Assembly: GCA_022376515.1 (NCBI GenBank)
Contig: WTXI01000014.1
Coordinates: forward strand, 248,001 to 312,000
Direction of reading: 5' to 3'
Length of the DNA stretch: 64,000 nt
Source: Lactifluus volemus
Lineage: Eukaryota; Basidiomycota; Agaricomycetes; Russulales; Russulaceae
Of the stretch, positions 1-12,110 are shown one piece after another. Under the pieces are notes generated by a model, which did no database searches, was not told where the DNA came from, and was given only the letters and a program-made list of their open reading frames with translations. Position 1 is the stretch's first letter; each line of letters starts with the position of its first letter. The translations under genes and the position numbers were made by a program.

Positions 1-150
1 TACCTTTATAAAGGAGTAATCAATGGACATGGTCTGTGTGGCAGATTTTGCGAGACTCACGAAGCGGCGAGTGACTTGGGAAAAAGCAATCGGAAAAAAT
101 TTGTGGTGTGTGATGCGAGATCGTGGATTCAGATCTCACCGTGACTAGAC

Positions 151-3100
151 ATGAGTATTCCTACCTTGAATCCCTTCAAGTTGAGTACTGCCAGTGTACG
201 TTTGCCGATAGACGTGATATCCCATCATACCCGAGCCACTGGCATGGCCGCTGAACTCCCTGGCAGAATCTGCGGTGTTTGTCGATCAGGCCCCTTTCCT
301 AGCACACCCGGTCTGAGGCGGCACATCAGGCAAGTCCCAGAATGCAGACGCGCAGCTCAAAACGAGTTCAGAGAGTACCTGAGCGATATTTGGACGCACG
401 ATCTGGACGAAGTTGAAGAAGCACCTCCGAGTCCATCCATTGAAACTGCTGTTAGCGACTCAGACCCTGAGCCTGACACACTCGCAGGGGTCATTGACAA
501 CAACTTGGACAGCGAAGAGATTGCTGGTGAAGGACTCGGAGACCATATTTTCGCATCTGATGCCACAGACAATCAAGCGGCAGAAGATGTCGCACCTCCT
601 AGCAACAATGAGGAGTACATCGAAGAATTTCCTGCTCAGTATCGCGCAGGTGCAGGCTGGTCTGCCTCAGATGCACCGCTTCCCAAGTTTCAAGATATTC
701 ACCAGAGACAAAGCGACAACATCTACGCACCATTCGAGAACAAGGACGAGTGGGACATGGGCCAGTGGCTTTTCAAGAATGTAGGACAGACTCAGACCGA
801 GGTGTTCCTCAGGCTTCCAGTAGTGAGTTCCAGTGACAGGGTTATCAGGGACTTGGAAGCGTGCATGTCTGACCAAGCAGTAGATAAATGCACGAGTAAC
901 ACCATCCTATAAGAGCAATAGGTCACTTCTACAGAAGATAGATGCGTTGCCAACGCAAGGATGCAAGTGGAAGTGCGACATTGTTGACGTGCAAGGTGAT
1001 ATACACAGTGAAGATGGGATATTTCCAGCGGAGAAACTACAGTTATGGAGACGAGACCCAGTAGAATGCGTTAAGGACCTCCTCGGAAACATAATACTGC
1101 GCGATTCACTTTCGTATGCACCGGAACGCGTGTACGCCGATGCTGCAGGAACACAAAGGAAATACTCACAGATGTGGACTTCCGACTGGTGGTGGATATG
1201 CAAGTAAGATCAGTGAATCGTGTCGCATGTTGAGCAGCCTAATCTCAATTATCATCAGGGAACACTTCCTAATGGCTCGACTATTGCCCCAATCATTCTT
1301 TCATCCGATAAGACACGCCTATCTCAGTTTGGTGGCGATAAGAGCGCCTGGCCAGTGTATATGACTCTGGGCAATATCGATAAACTCAAGCGCCGTCAGG
1401 CCAATGCACACGCGACTATATTGATTGCTTATCTGCCTGTTCCCAAACTGGACATCTTCTCAGACAACACACGCACGGAAAAGAGTCACGACCTTTTCCA
1501 CTTTTGCATGCGGAGGATCTTACAGCCCCTGTCCAACGCAGGAAAGGAGGGCGTTGACATTGTTTGTGCTGATGGACTCATGCGCCGCGTTTTTCCCATC
1601 TTGGCTGCATATATCGCTGATTACCCAGAGCAGTGCCTCGTGGCATGCTGTAAAGAAAGTCGATGCCCGAGGTGTCGCGTTGAGCACGACAGAAGGGGCG
1701 AAATGTTGGAGTCAGCGCCACGGATTCAAGACCAAGCTCGTATTATTCTCTGGCACAAGGAAACTGGCCGTCGGGTGCAGAGATTCAAAGAAGACGGGAT
1801 GCGCCCATGTTTCCAGCCACTCTGGAAGCATCTCCCTCGCACCAACATCTTCAGTTGTTTCACACCCGACATACTTCATCAACTGCACAAAGGGGTGTTC
1901 AAGGACCACCTAGTCGAGTGGTGCACACGTATTGCAGGCGTGGAAGAAATCGACGCACGCTTCCGGACTGTTACTGACTTTGCTGGGCTAAGGAACTTCT
2001 CGAATGGAATATCTTTTGTCTCACAATGGACTGGACGAGAGCATAAGGACATGCAACGCGTCTTTGTTGGGGTTCTCGCTGGTGCAGTTCAACCAGCTAT
2101 TTTGAGAGCTGCTGTGGCTATTATCGACTTCATCTATTATGCTCAGCTCCACATCCAGACAAGTGCAACCATCGAAGCACTCCGAGACGCTCTCGTGTCT
2201 TTCCACGATAACAAAGACGTTTTTATCGAGGCTGGCGTTCGTGACGATTTCAACTTCCCCAAAATTCATTCAATGGTGCACTACTGCGACGCAATCAAGA
2301 CACATGGATCGTTAGATGGCTACAATACTGAGTCCCCTGAACGCCTTCACATCGATTTTGCAAAGGAGGCCTATCGAGCGAGCAACAAACGCGACTTTGT
2401 TTCTCAAATGACTCTCTGGTTGAGCCGGCAAGAAGCCATTGCTCAGTTCAACAATTATCTCGACTGGCATGCTAGCCAATCCCGAATCTCTCCGAGCCCT
2501 GCCACAACTGGTAGCAGTGATTCCACACACACTGGTGGCGATCTGGATCTTGCTTCTGTGTCACTGACGTCTACCACACATTTTGTGGCAAAGCACCCGG
2601 GTTACACGCATCTGGACATGCAAGCCATTACGCTGGACTTCCGCGCATCCCATTTCCTCAACGCTCTCCAAGCGTTTATCCTTCGTAAATGTCCTCCACC
2701 ACGTAGGCCCATCGTCCCAAACGAATTCGACCGCTTTAATGCGTACAAAGTCCTTTCTGTACGCATTCCCGATTCACCAACATCTGGCCACAGTGGCGAA
2801 ATTGCTCGTATCAGAGCCACACGCTTCGTTCAAGGAGAAGTCGGGCACAGCGACACTAGCGCTGTCTTCGATACTGTGCTTGTCAAAGTAGACGGCATGA
2901 TACCTGGGGCCACAGAGGGGACATCGCTAGAAGGTACGCACGCCAATTAACTTGTCAAACAGACCAGACTCAGAGCTCAGCACGATTCCCGGCCCAGGTC
3001 TTCAAATCGCCCAGGTGCGACTCATTTTCGACCTTCCGGAACACCTGCGGCAACCTGGAATTCCACAACGTCTGGCCTATGTCGAGTGGTTCACACCATT

Positions 3101-3338
3101 TCGAGGGCCACATGCCGACTCAAGGCTGTATTCAGTGACGCGTGCATCACGCAATCGAAGACCAGCTGTTGAAATCATCCCAGTGGAACACATAGTACGG
3201 AGTTGTCACTTAATTCCTCGTTTTGGTGCACACTGTCCAAGGTCCTGGACTTCTCGTGATGTCCTTGAAACCGCTGGTTCATTCTATTACAACCCCTACG
3301 TTTCAGTTACTGAGTTTTGTTATTATCATAGCATTTGA
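151..3338 (+). CDS. Plavaka-type (CACTA-like) DNA transposase, frame-disrupted
   Basis: Transposase of the Plavaka group of fungal DNA transposons, expected to act on the element's own ends in the nucleus. The N-terminus has a C2H2-like finger (CGVC, then HIRQVPEC). The central part carries family signatures: a DWWW motif near 1185, [19 protein letters not shown] near 1290, and the [10 protein letters not shown] and CADGLMRR segments. The C-terminus runs through LAYVEWF and SCHLIPRFG to a natural stop at 3338. The frame changes near 880-899, and again near 1204-1258, where a likely 55-nt intron leaves the wrong phase. A third change at about 2934-2967 fits a 34-nt (or 40-nt) intron with correct phase. 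The first two can be single-base losses or decay. I found no terminal inverted repeats; the left end may lie outside the window. The family assignment rests on recognised motifs. Confidence 0.75.
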
Positions 3339-5016
3339 TACCACTGGCAATACACCATAGTCACGGTACTACTACTAGTACTAGTCTACTTACTCTTAAT
3401 ACAACAAACTTTCTAGCAGAGTTGAGATCGAACTTCTGAGTGGAAAACGAGGGGCGGTGTGAATCGCGCGAATTGTGGCGCGATCGCACAATAAGAGAAA
3501 GAAAACAGGTAAAAACAAACCTTGAAAAGAATGAACGGCCGCGGCTTGATCTGTAAGTGAGGGGAGGGTTCATCATCACCTCACTGCATGGAAACTAAAT
3601 AGACTATATTAAAAAAGAGAGATGGAACGAAAATACTAGTGAAAAACACACTATCTACCAAGACCTACAGTGTCCTTGTTAGGAGCCCACCATCCTACCT
3701 AGGTCTAAGAGGCCTACAACAGCTACCTAGAAGTCAGTCTTCTAGGTAGGTGGGATGTGTTTCCTGATGCAAGAACCATTACATTACTGGCAAAGTGTGC
3801 TCAATGCTGTGTCAATACTGGGTGCCCCTTACTTGCTATCACATAGTTGCCATCTAGCCCTCCAAGTCAAGTTATGTACCTTCCATGGGCCAATAACCCC
3901 TTTCAAGTTATCAGTATCTGAGTCATCCATATGGTCATTCATTGTAGTAGATATGACATAAATAAATTCACACCGGAACTGTTATTACTTCAATTGCCCA
4001 CAACATCACCTCCAAGTCATCAGCTAGTAGCAGACCTTAAATCAACTTGGCCATAGCTGCTAGTGTTTGGCCCAAGTGTGATATTGTGTGACTTGATGGA
4101 CAAGTGAGTCAAGTGACACTGATGGTGATCCCATCCAATATAGTAGCCTAGTAGATGTAGAACACAAACTAGTGTAGAAGTGTACTACTAGTAGAGGGCT
4201 TACTTTGTCACAATGGCTTAATAGATTTGGTTTAACTATGAATCTATGAGATCTTTTTTTTTTTAAATCCGCATTTATATCCCACAATGTGTATCTATGA
4301 CAAAGATGTGGTCAGGGTACAGGATTGGAACAGGCAGTGAAGGGAGGACTCAGAGGAGTGTGAAGGGTAATGAGAGAACTGAAAGGATGTGTGACAGGTA
4401 TGGGACAGTGGGGGGAAACAGAAGGCACTATTTACAGGAGGGTACTAAGGGGGCTAACCCAGGTCCCAGATTTGCCTCGGAACCATACACAGGCTCTTGT
4501 GGCTTTGAGAAAGTGGGACATAGCCTCTCCTCCATGGGATGTACCCAGGAGGATGGGGAGGGACAAATCACAATCAACTGGCATGAGAATCTCGTGACAT
4601 GCTTGGGCATGGAGTGGGAACGAGACAATGTGTTTGATGGTTTGGAGGGCAACTCAGCCGACCAAATCTATGAGATCATACTGAGGCGGCACGGGCCAAT
4701 CAGGCGGCACCCACGGGCCGATGACCGACAACGCGAGGGGGCTCTGTCGATCTTGATCGGCACGGAGATCTCGCGTTGGGCTTGGACTTACAAGTTACGA
4801 GGGGTGATAGTGACGAAGAGGCCCGATGATTACCCACACAACCACAGATCGTATGGATCTGATTCCACAATCTGCCGCATTCGTATTTCGCCTTTTTGTC
4901 TCGGACCAAATCCGATACCCATGACACAATTTACACGTGGTGCCGGTGAGTCTTTGAATCGTGGCTTTCCAGGTGATTCCTTCCGAGCTGCGATTTATTA
5001 AGTAGCTGACGACTGG
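3339..5016. other. Gene-free stretch between transposase and next gene
   Basis: No convincing coding region. It is AT-rich and scattered with short CTAGTAGTA-like motifs that recall the tandem array further right (for example near 3370 and 4170-4195). It could contain the right end of the Plavaka element, but I could not pair terminal repeats. A 234-codon open frame at 4297-5001 lacks any family resemblance and was not accepted. Confidence 0.5.
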
Positions 5017-5024
5017 TATATAAA
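5017..5024 (+). promoter_or_regulatory. TATA box of the ten-exon gene
   Basis: TATATAAA lies 151 bases upstream of the chosen start codon at 5175. The spacing allows a transcription start near 5050 and a leader of about 120 bases. Confidence 0.55.
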
Positions 5025-5174
5025 CCCTTAGAATCTACTTCTACCCAGCTCGCGATCGTGACTTCGCTCGTAGCCGCTCGTACTCGTACTCACGTCGACG
5101 TCCCCCAACATCGCGTCCCATCTTCATCGCGTCCCATCTTCATCGCTTCCCTTCTTCATCGCCTCCTGTACCCC

Positions 5175-8100
5175 ATGACCAGCGTCAAAAAGAATCGAAG
5201 GGCTGGGGGTCCCCAGCCTTGGACGACCCCAGAGCAACTCAATTATCTTCGATCTCAGTGTGGTGCTTATAAAGAGTGCACCTCAAAGGAAGACTTCTGG
5301 GCAATGTTATTCGAGCACTGGTTCACGCGATGGCCTGCCAGTGACTTGCCCCCAGAGGGGGCCAGTGTTGTGGCTGGTAAGAGTCGGAAGCCGCTCACAG
5401 AGATAGGGTTGGTGAAGAAGGTGAGTCAATTCGTACTCACGTCGTTTTCCCGTTTATTAACTTATGTCTCAAGCGAGTCAAGGAGTGGTTCAATAACCAC
5501 ACACGAGTCACGTCCACTGGAGGAGAAAGCCGCCGAAAGCTATTGGATCTCAACAGGCGTAAAAGGAAGAGGCTCCAGTCAGTACAAGCATACTCCAAAC
5601 TGTTCTACAAGACAAAGTTGAAGGCAATCGTTCGCAACCAATGGCGCCGGCACTGGTTGAAACACCATCCCCCTGGGACTACTGGCGAGTACGACGTCAG
5701 CGACAAACTCATGGTCGACCTCGTCGACATCCCCCAGAATATCGATTACGGCGATATCAACAGTGACGACAGCGACGACGAGGACAACAATGGCGACGAT
5801 GACGGCGATGATGACATTGACGTCGGCGATGACCATGACAGCGATGGTGCTACTGCAGAGATCCCACCCGTCCCCTTGCGTTTTCGTAACCACGTTATCG
5901 CCATGCTCTGGGCATCTGCAGGCGATAAGGTCAAGGCAAAGGTGGAACGATATCGCGAGAGGGAATACACGAGGGATAATGATTGGGACCCAATTGATGA
6001 CCCAATCCTAGCCCGGCAGAAGAAAGCAACGATCTGTCAACAGTGCGTATCATAATTGTCTCTATTGCCCAGATCTAACTATGAACTCCTAGAGCCATTG
6101 ACGCATTGCCTCTCACTGTGGCAAAGGTGCTGGACGAAATCGAAGAACAAACGGGACACATCGGAATATTTTTCTTCGCCGGCCCCTTGCCTAGACAAGG
6201 TGGAAACTTAGTTGCCATTGGGTACGTAGTTTCTCCTCAGCTAGCTATTCGACTCTGACACGCATTTAGAGGAACTAGCGGCGAGACTCCATTGGGCGCG
6301 CGTTTTGAGCAACTTCACCCCTGGACCATCAAACGTCTCAAATGGGACTTAACGTCGTTTGCGCAGAAGGTTTTTCGTAAGTTTTTCATTACTTCCACTA
6401 ATCTAGAACTAAATAATCGAGTAGCCCCCTCTGAACGACTCGCTCGTTCCTTGCCTGGAAGCGAACACCTTTTCAAAGACTACGATGAAGGTGCCGAAAA
6501 GCTCGAAGCCTATCAAACAACGTGGCGCGGCGTAGCCTCTCAAAACGACAGCGATAGCGAACAGGACGAGGAAGAGGAGCCGATTGAGGACTGCCTCGTG
6601 CCAAGAACTTTGACGAAGGCTAAGACTTCGTACACGAACCAGCGGTGAGCGCTTTCATAAAATCCTTTCCATGCAGGATCTAACCAAACTAGCAGGGGAC
6701 GACACAGTAAAGAGCAGCAACGCGGCAAAGAGGGGCGAAGCATCGATGAGGAACGACGCGGCAAGGACTCGGCAGGGCAACGCGGCAAGGGGACGCGACA
6801 GAACAGCAAGGGACGATGCGGCAACGAGGAGCAAAGCGGCAGCGAGAGGCGACGCTGCAACGAGGGGCAAGGGAGCGACAAGGGGCGACATGAGAACGAG
6901 AGGCAGTCCAGCAATGGCACGGAGAGGCGACACAGCTACGAGGGGCGACGCAGAAAAGAGACCACGACCGATGCTGTTCCCGAAGAGTACGTCAGTTTAC
7001 CTCGAACGTTTGGAACTGTTTTTAATATTTAACCATAGAATCCCATTGCTGTCTCCGGACGTGACACTCGATTCCGACGTTGAACCCACAGTGATACAAG
7101 ACTCGAGCCAAATTCATGTGGCTCACGATTCCAGTTCCTCGCCGTCGCCGCCCCCCCCTCCCCCTGAAATCGCACGATCACAATTTGATGAGGCTCGCAA
7201 TTCCGGTTCCTCACCGTCGCCACCTCCCGATGAAATCGCACGACCACAGTTTGACGAGGCTCGCAATTCTGGTTCCTCGCCGTCACCACCCTCCCCTCCC
7301 AATGAAATCGCACGATCACAATTTGATGAGGCTCGCAATTCCGGTTCCTCACCGTCGCCACCCTCCCCTCCCCATGAAATCGCACGACCACAGTTTGACG
7401 AGGCTCGCAATTCCGGTTCCTCGCAGTCGCCACCCCCTCCCCATGAAATCACACAACCACAGTTTGACAATCAACCTGTGGTTAATCCTTCGCTCACGCA
7501 AGACGGTGGTGATGCTACACAGGCCATAGAAGGTGTTGCCACACCTGTGGCCTTAGGTGAGCTACTTTTGGTCAATGACGCGTCCTTGAATCTGACATTT
7601 CTCTGCACTCAGGTTCGGAAACCATACTAGTAGATAAGTCAGACTGGCCATACTGGATGTCCCACGCGTTTGAGGACCTGGAAACAAAGGATGGCCCTTC
7701 AGAGTGGAAGAAGGTCCTTCAACGGTGGGTGACTTTGGAAAGGGCGTTGAAGTTTCCATCGGGCAAGGTATGTCTCTCCTTTCAATTATATTCACTCTTT
7801 GATGACCTCAATATAAAGGGGCCAGCGTATACCATCTCTAGAAAGCACAGACCGGATCACATCAACACTTGGATCCAGTCCGGACGAGAAGTCGTGCCGC
7901 CAATCAAGGACGTCGCCACGTTCTCGTGGTCTTGGAAGCAGTGGTGGGCCACGCTTCAACCACCTCAACGGCGTGATGACAACACAAGCAAGCTCAAACG
8001 GCTCGCTCTTGGTATTGACTCATGGGCTGACTTGCGAAAGGGAGGAGTCAACGGTTTTTACAGTATTATCTCAGGACTTTCTTGGTGGTTACAGGCTATC

Positions 8101-8322
8101 GATGACTCAGATGCCAATCAACTTCAAGACTTTACTGAGACCCTAGATGACGTCTCGTGGGCACTAGAGCAGATGGTCCACTCAGTGGGGGGCAAGAGAA
8201 GTCGAAAGCGCTCTTGTGTCCAGAGCAGCGCCGTTCCAGTCAAACGATCTAAGAGGTATGTGCAATGACTTCTGTGAGTCAGTGACACTGATACATCTTT
8301 ACCTAGGTTGAGAACAAAGTAA
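5175..8322 (+). CDS. Ten-exon gene of an Agaricomycete family of unknown function
   Basis: Exons as I read them: 5175-5420, 5474-6042, 6093-6221, 6270-6376, 6422-6644, 6696-6986, 7039-7556, 7613-7767, 7819-8255, 8307-8322. All introns are GT-AG, 45-56 nt, and keep phase. The N-terminus (WTTPEQLNYLRSQ, then FWAMLFEHWFTRWP) and the C-terminal part (VVPPIKDVATFSWSWKQWW) resemble proteins multiplied in Agaricomycetes whose role is unknown to me. Between them are an Asp-rich acidic tract, a conserved-looking FFFAGPLPRQGG segment, an Arg/Gly/Glu/Gln-rich low-complexity exon (6696-6986) and a Pro/Ser-rich tandem repeat (7120-7470). The last 16-nt exon ends the protein in KRSKRLRTK, a likely nuclear signal. 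The position between a transposon and a satellite suggests an accessory gene. Confidence 0.65.
7120..7470 (+). repeat. In-frame minisatellite inside exon 7
   Basis: Five imperfect copies of a roughly 57-66-bp unit encode repeats of the form IAR(S/P)QFDEARNSGSS followed by SPSPP. Unit length varies by whole codons (Pro count differs), so the frame is kept. It is a length-variable Pro/Ser linker. Confidence 0.8.
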
Positions 8323-8339
8323 TACTATGCTTTATTACA

Positions 8340-9929
8340 GGACAGATGTCTTCATACTATTAATTGAGAAGCTGTACTATAGTTACAATGTTACCAATGC
8401 ATAAGGATAACCAATTTTAGTGCTTATTATTACAGTATGTTTAGCTAATTTGTTGCTGCCTTTAGTTAACTCATCATGTTTAGTCGCAGCTATAGCTGTG
8501 TAAATATGAACTTGTGTTAAACTAGTTACTGCCATCTAGTTACTATAACATATCACAATTCACTAGTGCAGTACTTGTAGCTACACCAAAGTGTAGTAGT
8601 GTACTAGTAGTAAATCAGTTGCTGTATCTAGTTAATGCATTATACCTCTGTGGCAGCTAAAGCTATAATAATATATACTAGTAGTACACCAAGTACTATG
8701 TTCTAGTTAACTGACAATAATTTAGTTGTAGCTCTGGCTATAGCTGTACTAAAGTGAACCAGTAGTAGACCTGTTGCTGCATCCTAGTTAATGTGGTAAA
8801 CTTTAGTAGCAGCTATAACTGTACTGAAGTGTACTAATAGACATTTGGTCTCTGTGATCTAGTTAATGTAGTGCAATTTACCAGGGGGCTATAACTGTAC
8901 TAAAGTGTACTAGTAGTATATCTGTTGCTGTGTCTAGTAAATGTGATATAAACTAGTGACAGCTAGGACTGTACTAAAGTATACTAGTAGAAATTCAGTT
9001 ACTGTAATTTAGTCAATGTAGTCTACTAAAGTGTACTAATAGTAAATCTGTTGCTGTAATCTAGTTAATGTGATATAATTTTGTAGTAGCTATCACTGCA
9101 CATAAGTGTACTAGTAGTAGATCTGTTGCTGTGACCTAGTTCATGTGGTGCAATTTACTAGCAGTTATAACTGTATGTAAGTGTACTAGTAGAACTTTAG
9201 TTACTGTAATCTAGTTAATGTGGTGTAAATTTGTAGTAGCTATAACTGCGTGTAAGTATACTAGTAGAAGATCTGTTGGTGTAATCTAGTTAATGTGGCA
9301 TAATTTTGTAGCAGCTATCACTGCACATAAGTGTACTAGTAGTAGATCTGTTGCTGTGACCTAGTTAATGTGGTACAATTTACTAGCAGCTATAACTGCA
9401 TGTAAGTGTACTGATAGTAGATCTGTTGCTATGACCTAGTTAATGTGGCACAATTTACTAGCAGCTATAACTGTATGCAAGTGTACTAGTAGTGATTTGT
9501 TGCTATGTCTAGTTAATGTAGTATAAATTAGTGGTAGCTATAACTGCACATAAGTGCACTAGTAGTAGGTCTGTTGCTGTGACCTAGTTAATGTGGTACA
9601 ATTTACTAGCAGCTATAACTGCATGTAAGTGTACTAGTAGAACTTGAGTTACTGTAATCTAGTTAATGTAGTATAAATTAGTGGTAGCTAGAACTGTATT
9701 AAAGTGTACTAGTAGTAATTTTTGCTGTGTCTAGTTAATGTAGTATAAATTAGTGGCAGCTATAACTGCACATAAGTGTACTAGTAGTAGATCTGTTGCT
9801 GTGACCTAGTTAATGTGGTATAATTTACTAGCAGCTATAACTGCATGTAAGTGTACTAGTAGAACTTGAGTTACTGTAATCTAGTTAACGTAGTATAAAT
9901 TAGTGGCAGCTATAACTGCACATGAGTGT
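8340..9929. repeat. AT-rich tandem satellite array, left part
   Basis: A degenerate unit of about 75 bp is repeated head to tail. Its landmarks are CTAGTTAATGTGG, then AATTTACTAGCAGCTATAACTGCA, then AAGTGTACTAGTAGTAGATCTG (given in pieces). Copies between 9000 and 9929 are most alike; those before 8700 are more diverged. No coding region. The unit is rich in CTAG and TAGTA steps. Confidence 0.85.
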
Positions 9930-11359
9930 GAACTTTTCTCTATTGAGACGGATTCAGGGGACCGCCCTATATACCGTGTTGTAACTATACAGTGTCCGCT
10001 GTGTAAAGCTACTCATGCAATTTGTCCAATAACCCTCTCCTTGTCCTGCGTTTCGTCTCAGTGTTGAGCCGCGACGAGCGGCGGTCGGAGGTCATCTCGT
10101 ATGGCTGGTCGGAGGCTAGCACTCTGCCTAACGTGCGATTGGGGACGTGCGTTGCCGCACTTTGCCGGGGGCCAGGAGTAGTCGTTGTCGTTGTCGGTTC
10201 TTGAGGCTTCGATGTCGAGCTTGACTTCTTCTTCTTTTTCGATGGATGTTGGTCTTGCGTCTTCTTAGCCTGAGATTGAGCGGTGGTCATGGTGCTGACT
10301 GGGGGGTTGGGGGGAGCGTCTCGAGTCTTGGGGGCCGGCTTGTTCGGTTTCGGGGCAGCTCGGGACTTGCCTTTGCCGCTCGCCTCCCCACTCTCATCAC
10401 TATCCTCCTTGGAGAAAGGGCATCGGTGTCGCTTGGCGGCCCTGCGCGTCGCAAACTCTCGCTTGCAGTACCTGCATGACCGTTGTGGTTTGCCATTGGC
10501 TGCCTCAGCGGCGGCTTTCCGGCGCTCCTGCCTCGATGCGCGATTCCTTTTCCGTGCAAGTCGCCTCTTCTCCTTCAGAGCCAGAGATGCCACTCTCTGT
10601 CCCTTGGAGAGATCGAAGAAGGCTTGAGGGCCCTCTCCGTTAAGAAGCTCTAAGATGTATCCGAACATCACCTTTTTCACCTTGTTAAGGGGGCGAGGTA
10701 CAAGCGCAACAGCACACTTGACCAGGTGAGCGTGGAACTGGGGAGCGAACTCAACCCAAAAAACTTTTCCATCTTCGGCCTTTTGGGCCGAAATGACGTT
10801 AGCCACGAGGTGGTCCCGTGATAAGAACCAGCGGCGACGGAATATATTGTGGATGTCGAACACAGAGAGTTCGTCAGCCGCAGAAAGAGCCCGTCGGGTT
10901 AGGGGTTTGCCCTTTGCCCTAGGGGTCGTGCCCGCCTGCCCTTCGCCCGGAGAGTCACCGGAGGGCTCAGGGTGTGGAGTGTTGGGCTGTGAAACGGGGG
11001 TCCCAGTGCAAAACGGTGTAAAAGGCGACTGGGAATTTGATGTGCCAGCCTCGCCAAGCGAGCTCGGGGGCTCGGTGGGGGCTACAGAGGGAGTAGGAGG
11101 GGGGTCAACGGCTTGGGGAGCGAAGGCGGCTCTAAGGGCTGCCTCAACCACGTCCGATCCATCGCCTAAGCGATGTCCTCGCTGGACGTCGTCTGGGATT
11201 TTGCAGACAACCTCCACGGCCGCGTTTATTGCTTCAGCTGCACCTGGGACTTCCAGGGTGCGGTCGTCCTTGGCTTTGTTGAAGGACTGAAGGTCAAGAA
11301 TGGGGGGATAAGACATCGAGAAAATTTCGATGATGGTGGTAAGAAGTCAAGAAGGCTTG
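9930..11359 (-). mobile_element. 1.43-kb insertion within the satellite, candidate mobile element
   Basis: Unique, GC-richer DNA interrupts the tandem array. The left flank ends and the right flank begins with the same piece of the satellite unit (9909-9929 and 11360-11380, 20 of 21 bases identical). A simple interruption would not duplicate it, so this is a likely target-site duplication. The insert holds one intronless ORF. I saw no terminal inverted repeats, LTRs or poly-A tail, so the class of element is open. Confidence 0.5.
10009..11316 (-). CDS. Intronless C2H2 zinc-finger protein of the satellite insert
   Basis: 435 codons without introns, unusual among the neighbouring intron-rich genes. 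The protein starts with a Pro/Ser-rich low-complexity region and has a folded-looking middle (residues about 165-235, including FRRRWFLSRDHLVANVI and VKKVMFGYILELL). Next come a strongly basic stretch and one C2H2 finger (CRYCKREFATRRAAKRHRC, near residue 290), then a Lys/Pro/Thr-rich tail ending in RRSSRLNTETKRRTRRG. This suggests nucleic-acid binding. I do not recognise the family; a Gag- or ORF1-like protein of a retroelement is one possibility, a captured gene another. Confidence 0.55.
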   Translation of the reverse strand: MSYPPILDLQSFNKAKDDRTLEVPGAAEAINAAVEVVCKIPDDVQRGHRLGDGSDVVEAALRAAFAPQAVDPPPTPSVAPTEPPSSLGEAGTSNSQSPFTPFCTGTPVSQPNTPHPEPSGDSPGEGQAGTTPRAKGKPLTRRALSAADELSVFDIHNIFRRRWFLSRDHLVANVISAQKAEDGKVFWVEFAPQFHAHLVKCAVALVPRPLNKVKKVMFGYILELLNGEGPQAFFDLSKGQRVASLALKEKRRLARKRNRASRQERRKAAAEAANGKPQRSCRYCKREFATRRAAKRHRCPFSKEDSDESGEASGKGKSRAAPKPNKPAPKTRDAPPNPPVSTMTTAQSQAKKTQDQHPSKKKKKSSSTSKPQEPTTTTTTPGPRQSAATHVPNRTLGRVLASDQPYEMTSDRRSSRLNTETKRRTRRGLLDKLHE

Positions 11360-12060
11360 GCTATAACTGCACATAAGTGTACTATTAGTAGATCTGTTGC
11401 TATGACCTAGTTAATGTGGTACAATTTACTAGCAGCTATAACTGTATGTAAGTGTACTAGTAGTAATTTGTTGCTGTGTCTAGTTAGTGTAGTATAAATT
11501 AGTGGCAGCTATAACTGCACATAAGTGTACTAGTAGAAGTTCTGTTGCTGTGACCTAGTTAATGTGGCACAATTTACTAGCAGCTATAACTGTATGTACA
11601 TGTACTAGTAGAACTTGAGTTACTGTAATCTAGTTAATGTGATGTAAATTTGTAGCAGCTATAACTGCATGTAAGTGTACTAGTAGTAAATCTGTTGCTG
11701 TGTCTAGTTAATGTGGTATAAACTAGTAGCAGCTATAACTGTACTAAAGTGTACTAGTAGTAAATCAGTTGCTATATCTAATTAACTCATGGAAGTTTGG
11801 CATTAGCTATAGCCATACTAAAGTAAACTAGTAGTAAACATATTGCTGTGTCTAGTTAATGGGTTATAATTTATAGTAGCTATAACTGCACTAAAGTGTA
11901 CTAAATAGTAAGCTGGTTTAGCTGTGTCTAGTTAATGTGACAGGAAAAATGAGTGGCACCAGCTATATAGAAGTATACTAGCTATAACAGATCATACTGG
12001 TCATAATTAACTAGCTACATCAGTAGGTGCTGTAGAAAGTAGTATCAGTAATTGCTGGGC
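11360..12060. repeat. AT-rich tandem satellite array, right part
   Basis: The same ~75-bp unit resumes in register after the insert. It is well conserved to about 11760, then decays into diverged copies before the truncated retrotransposon begins near 12111. Confidence 0.8.
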
Positions 12061-12110
12061 TGAATTCAAAGTACTTTTGTACTTTTACTGTATATATTGT
12101 ACTAATTTAG

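Noticed and set aside
4297..5001. Open frame of 234 codons on the + strand
   Set aside because: No motif, odd composition, and it runs into the TATA box region of the next gene; likely chance.
8340..12060. CRISPR-like array
   Set aside because: Head-to-tail satellite units with no unique spacers, in a eukaryotic genome.
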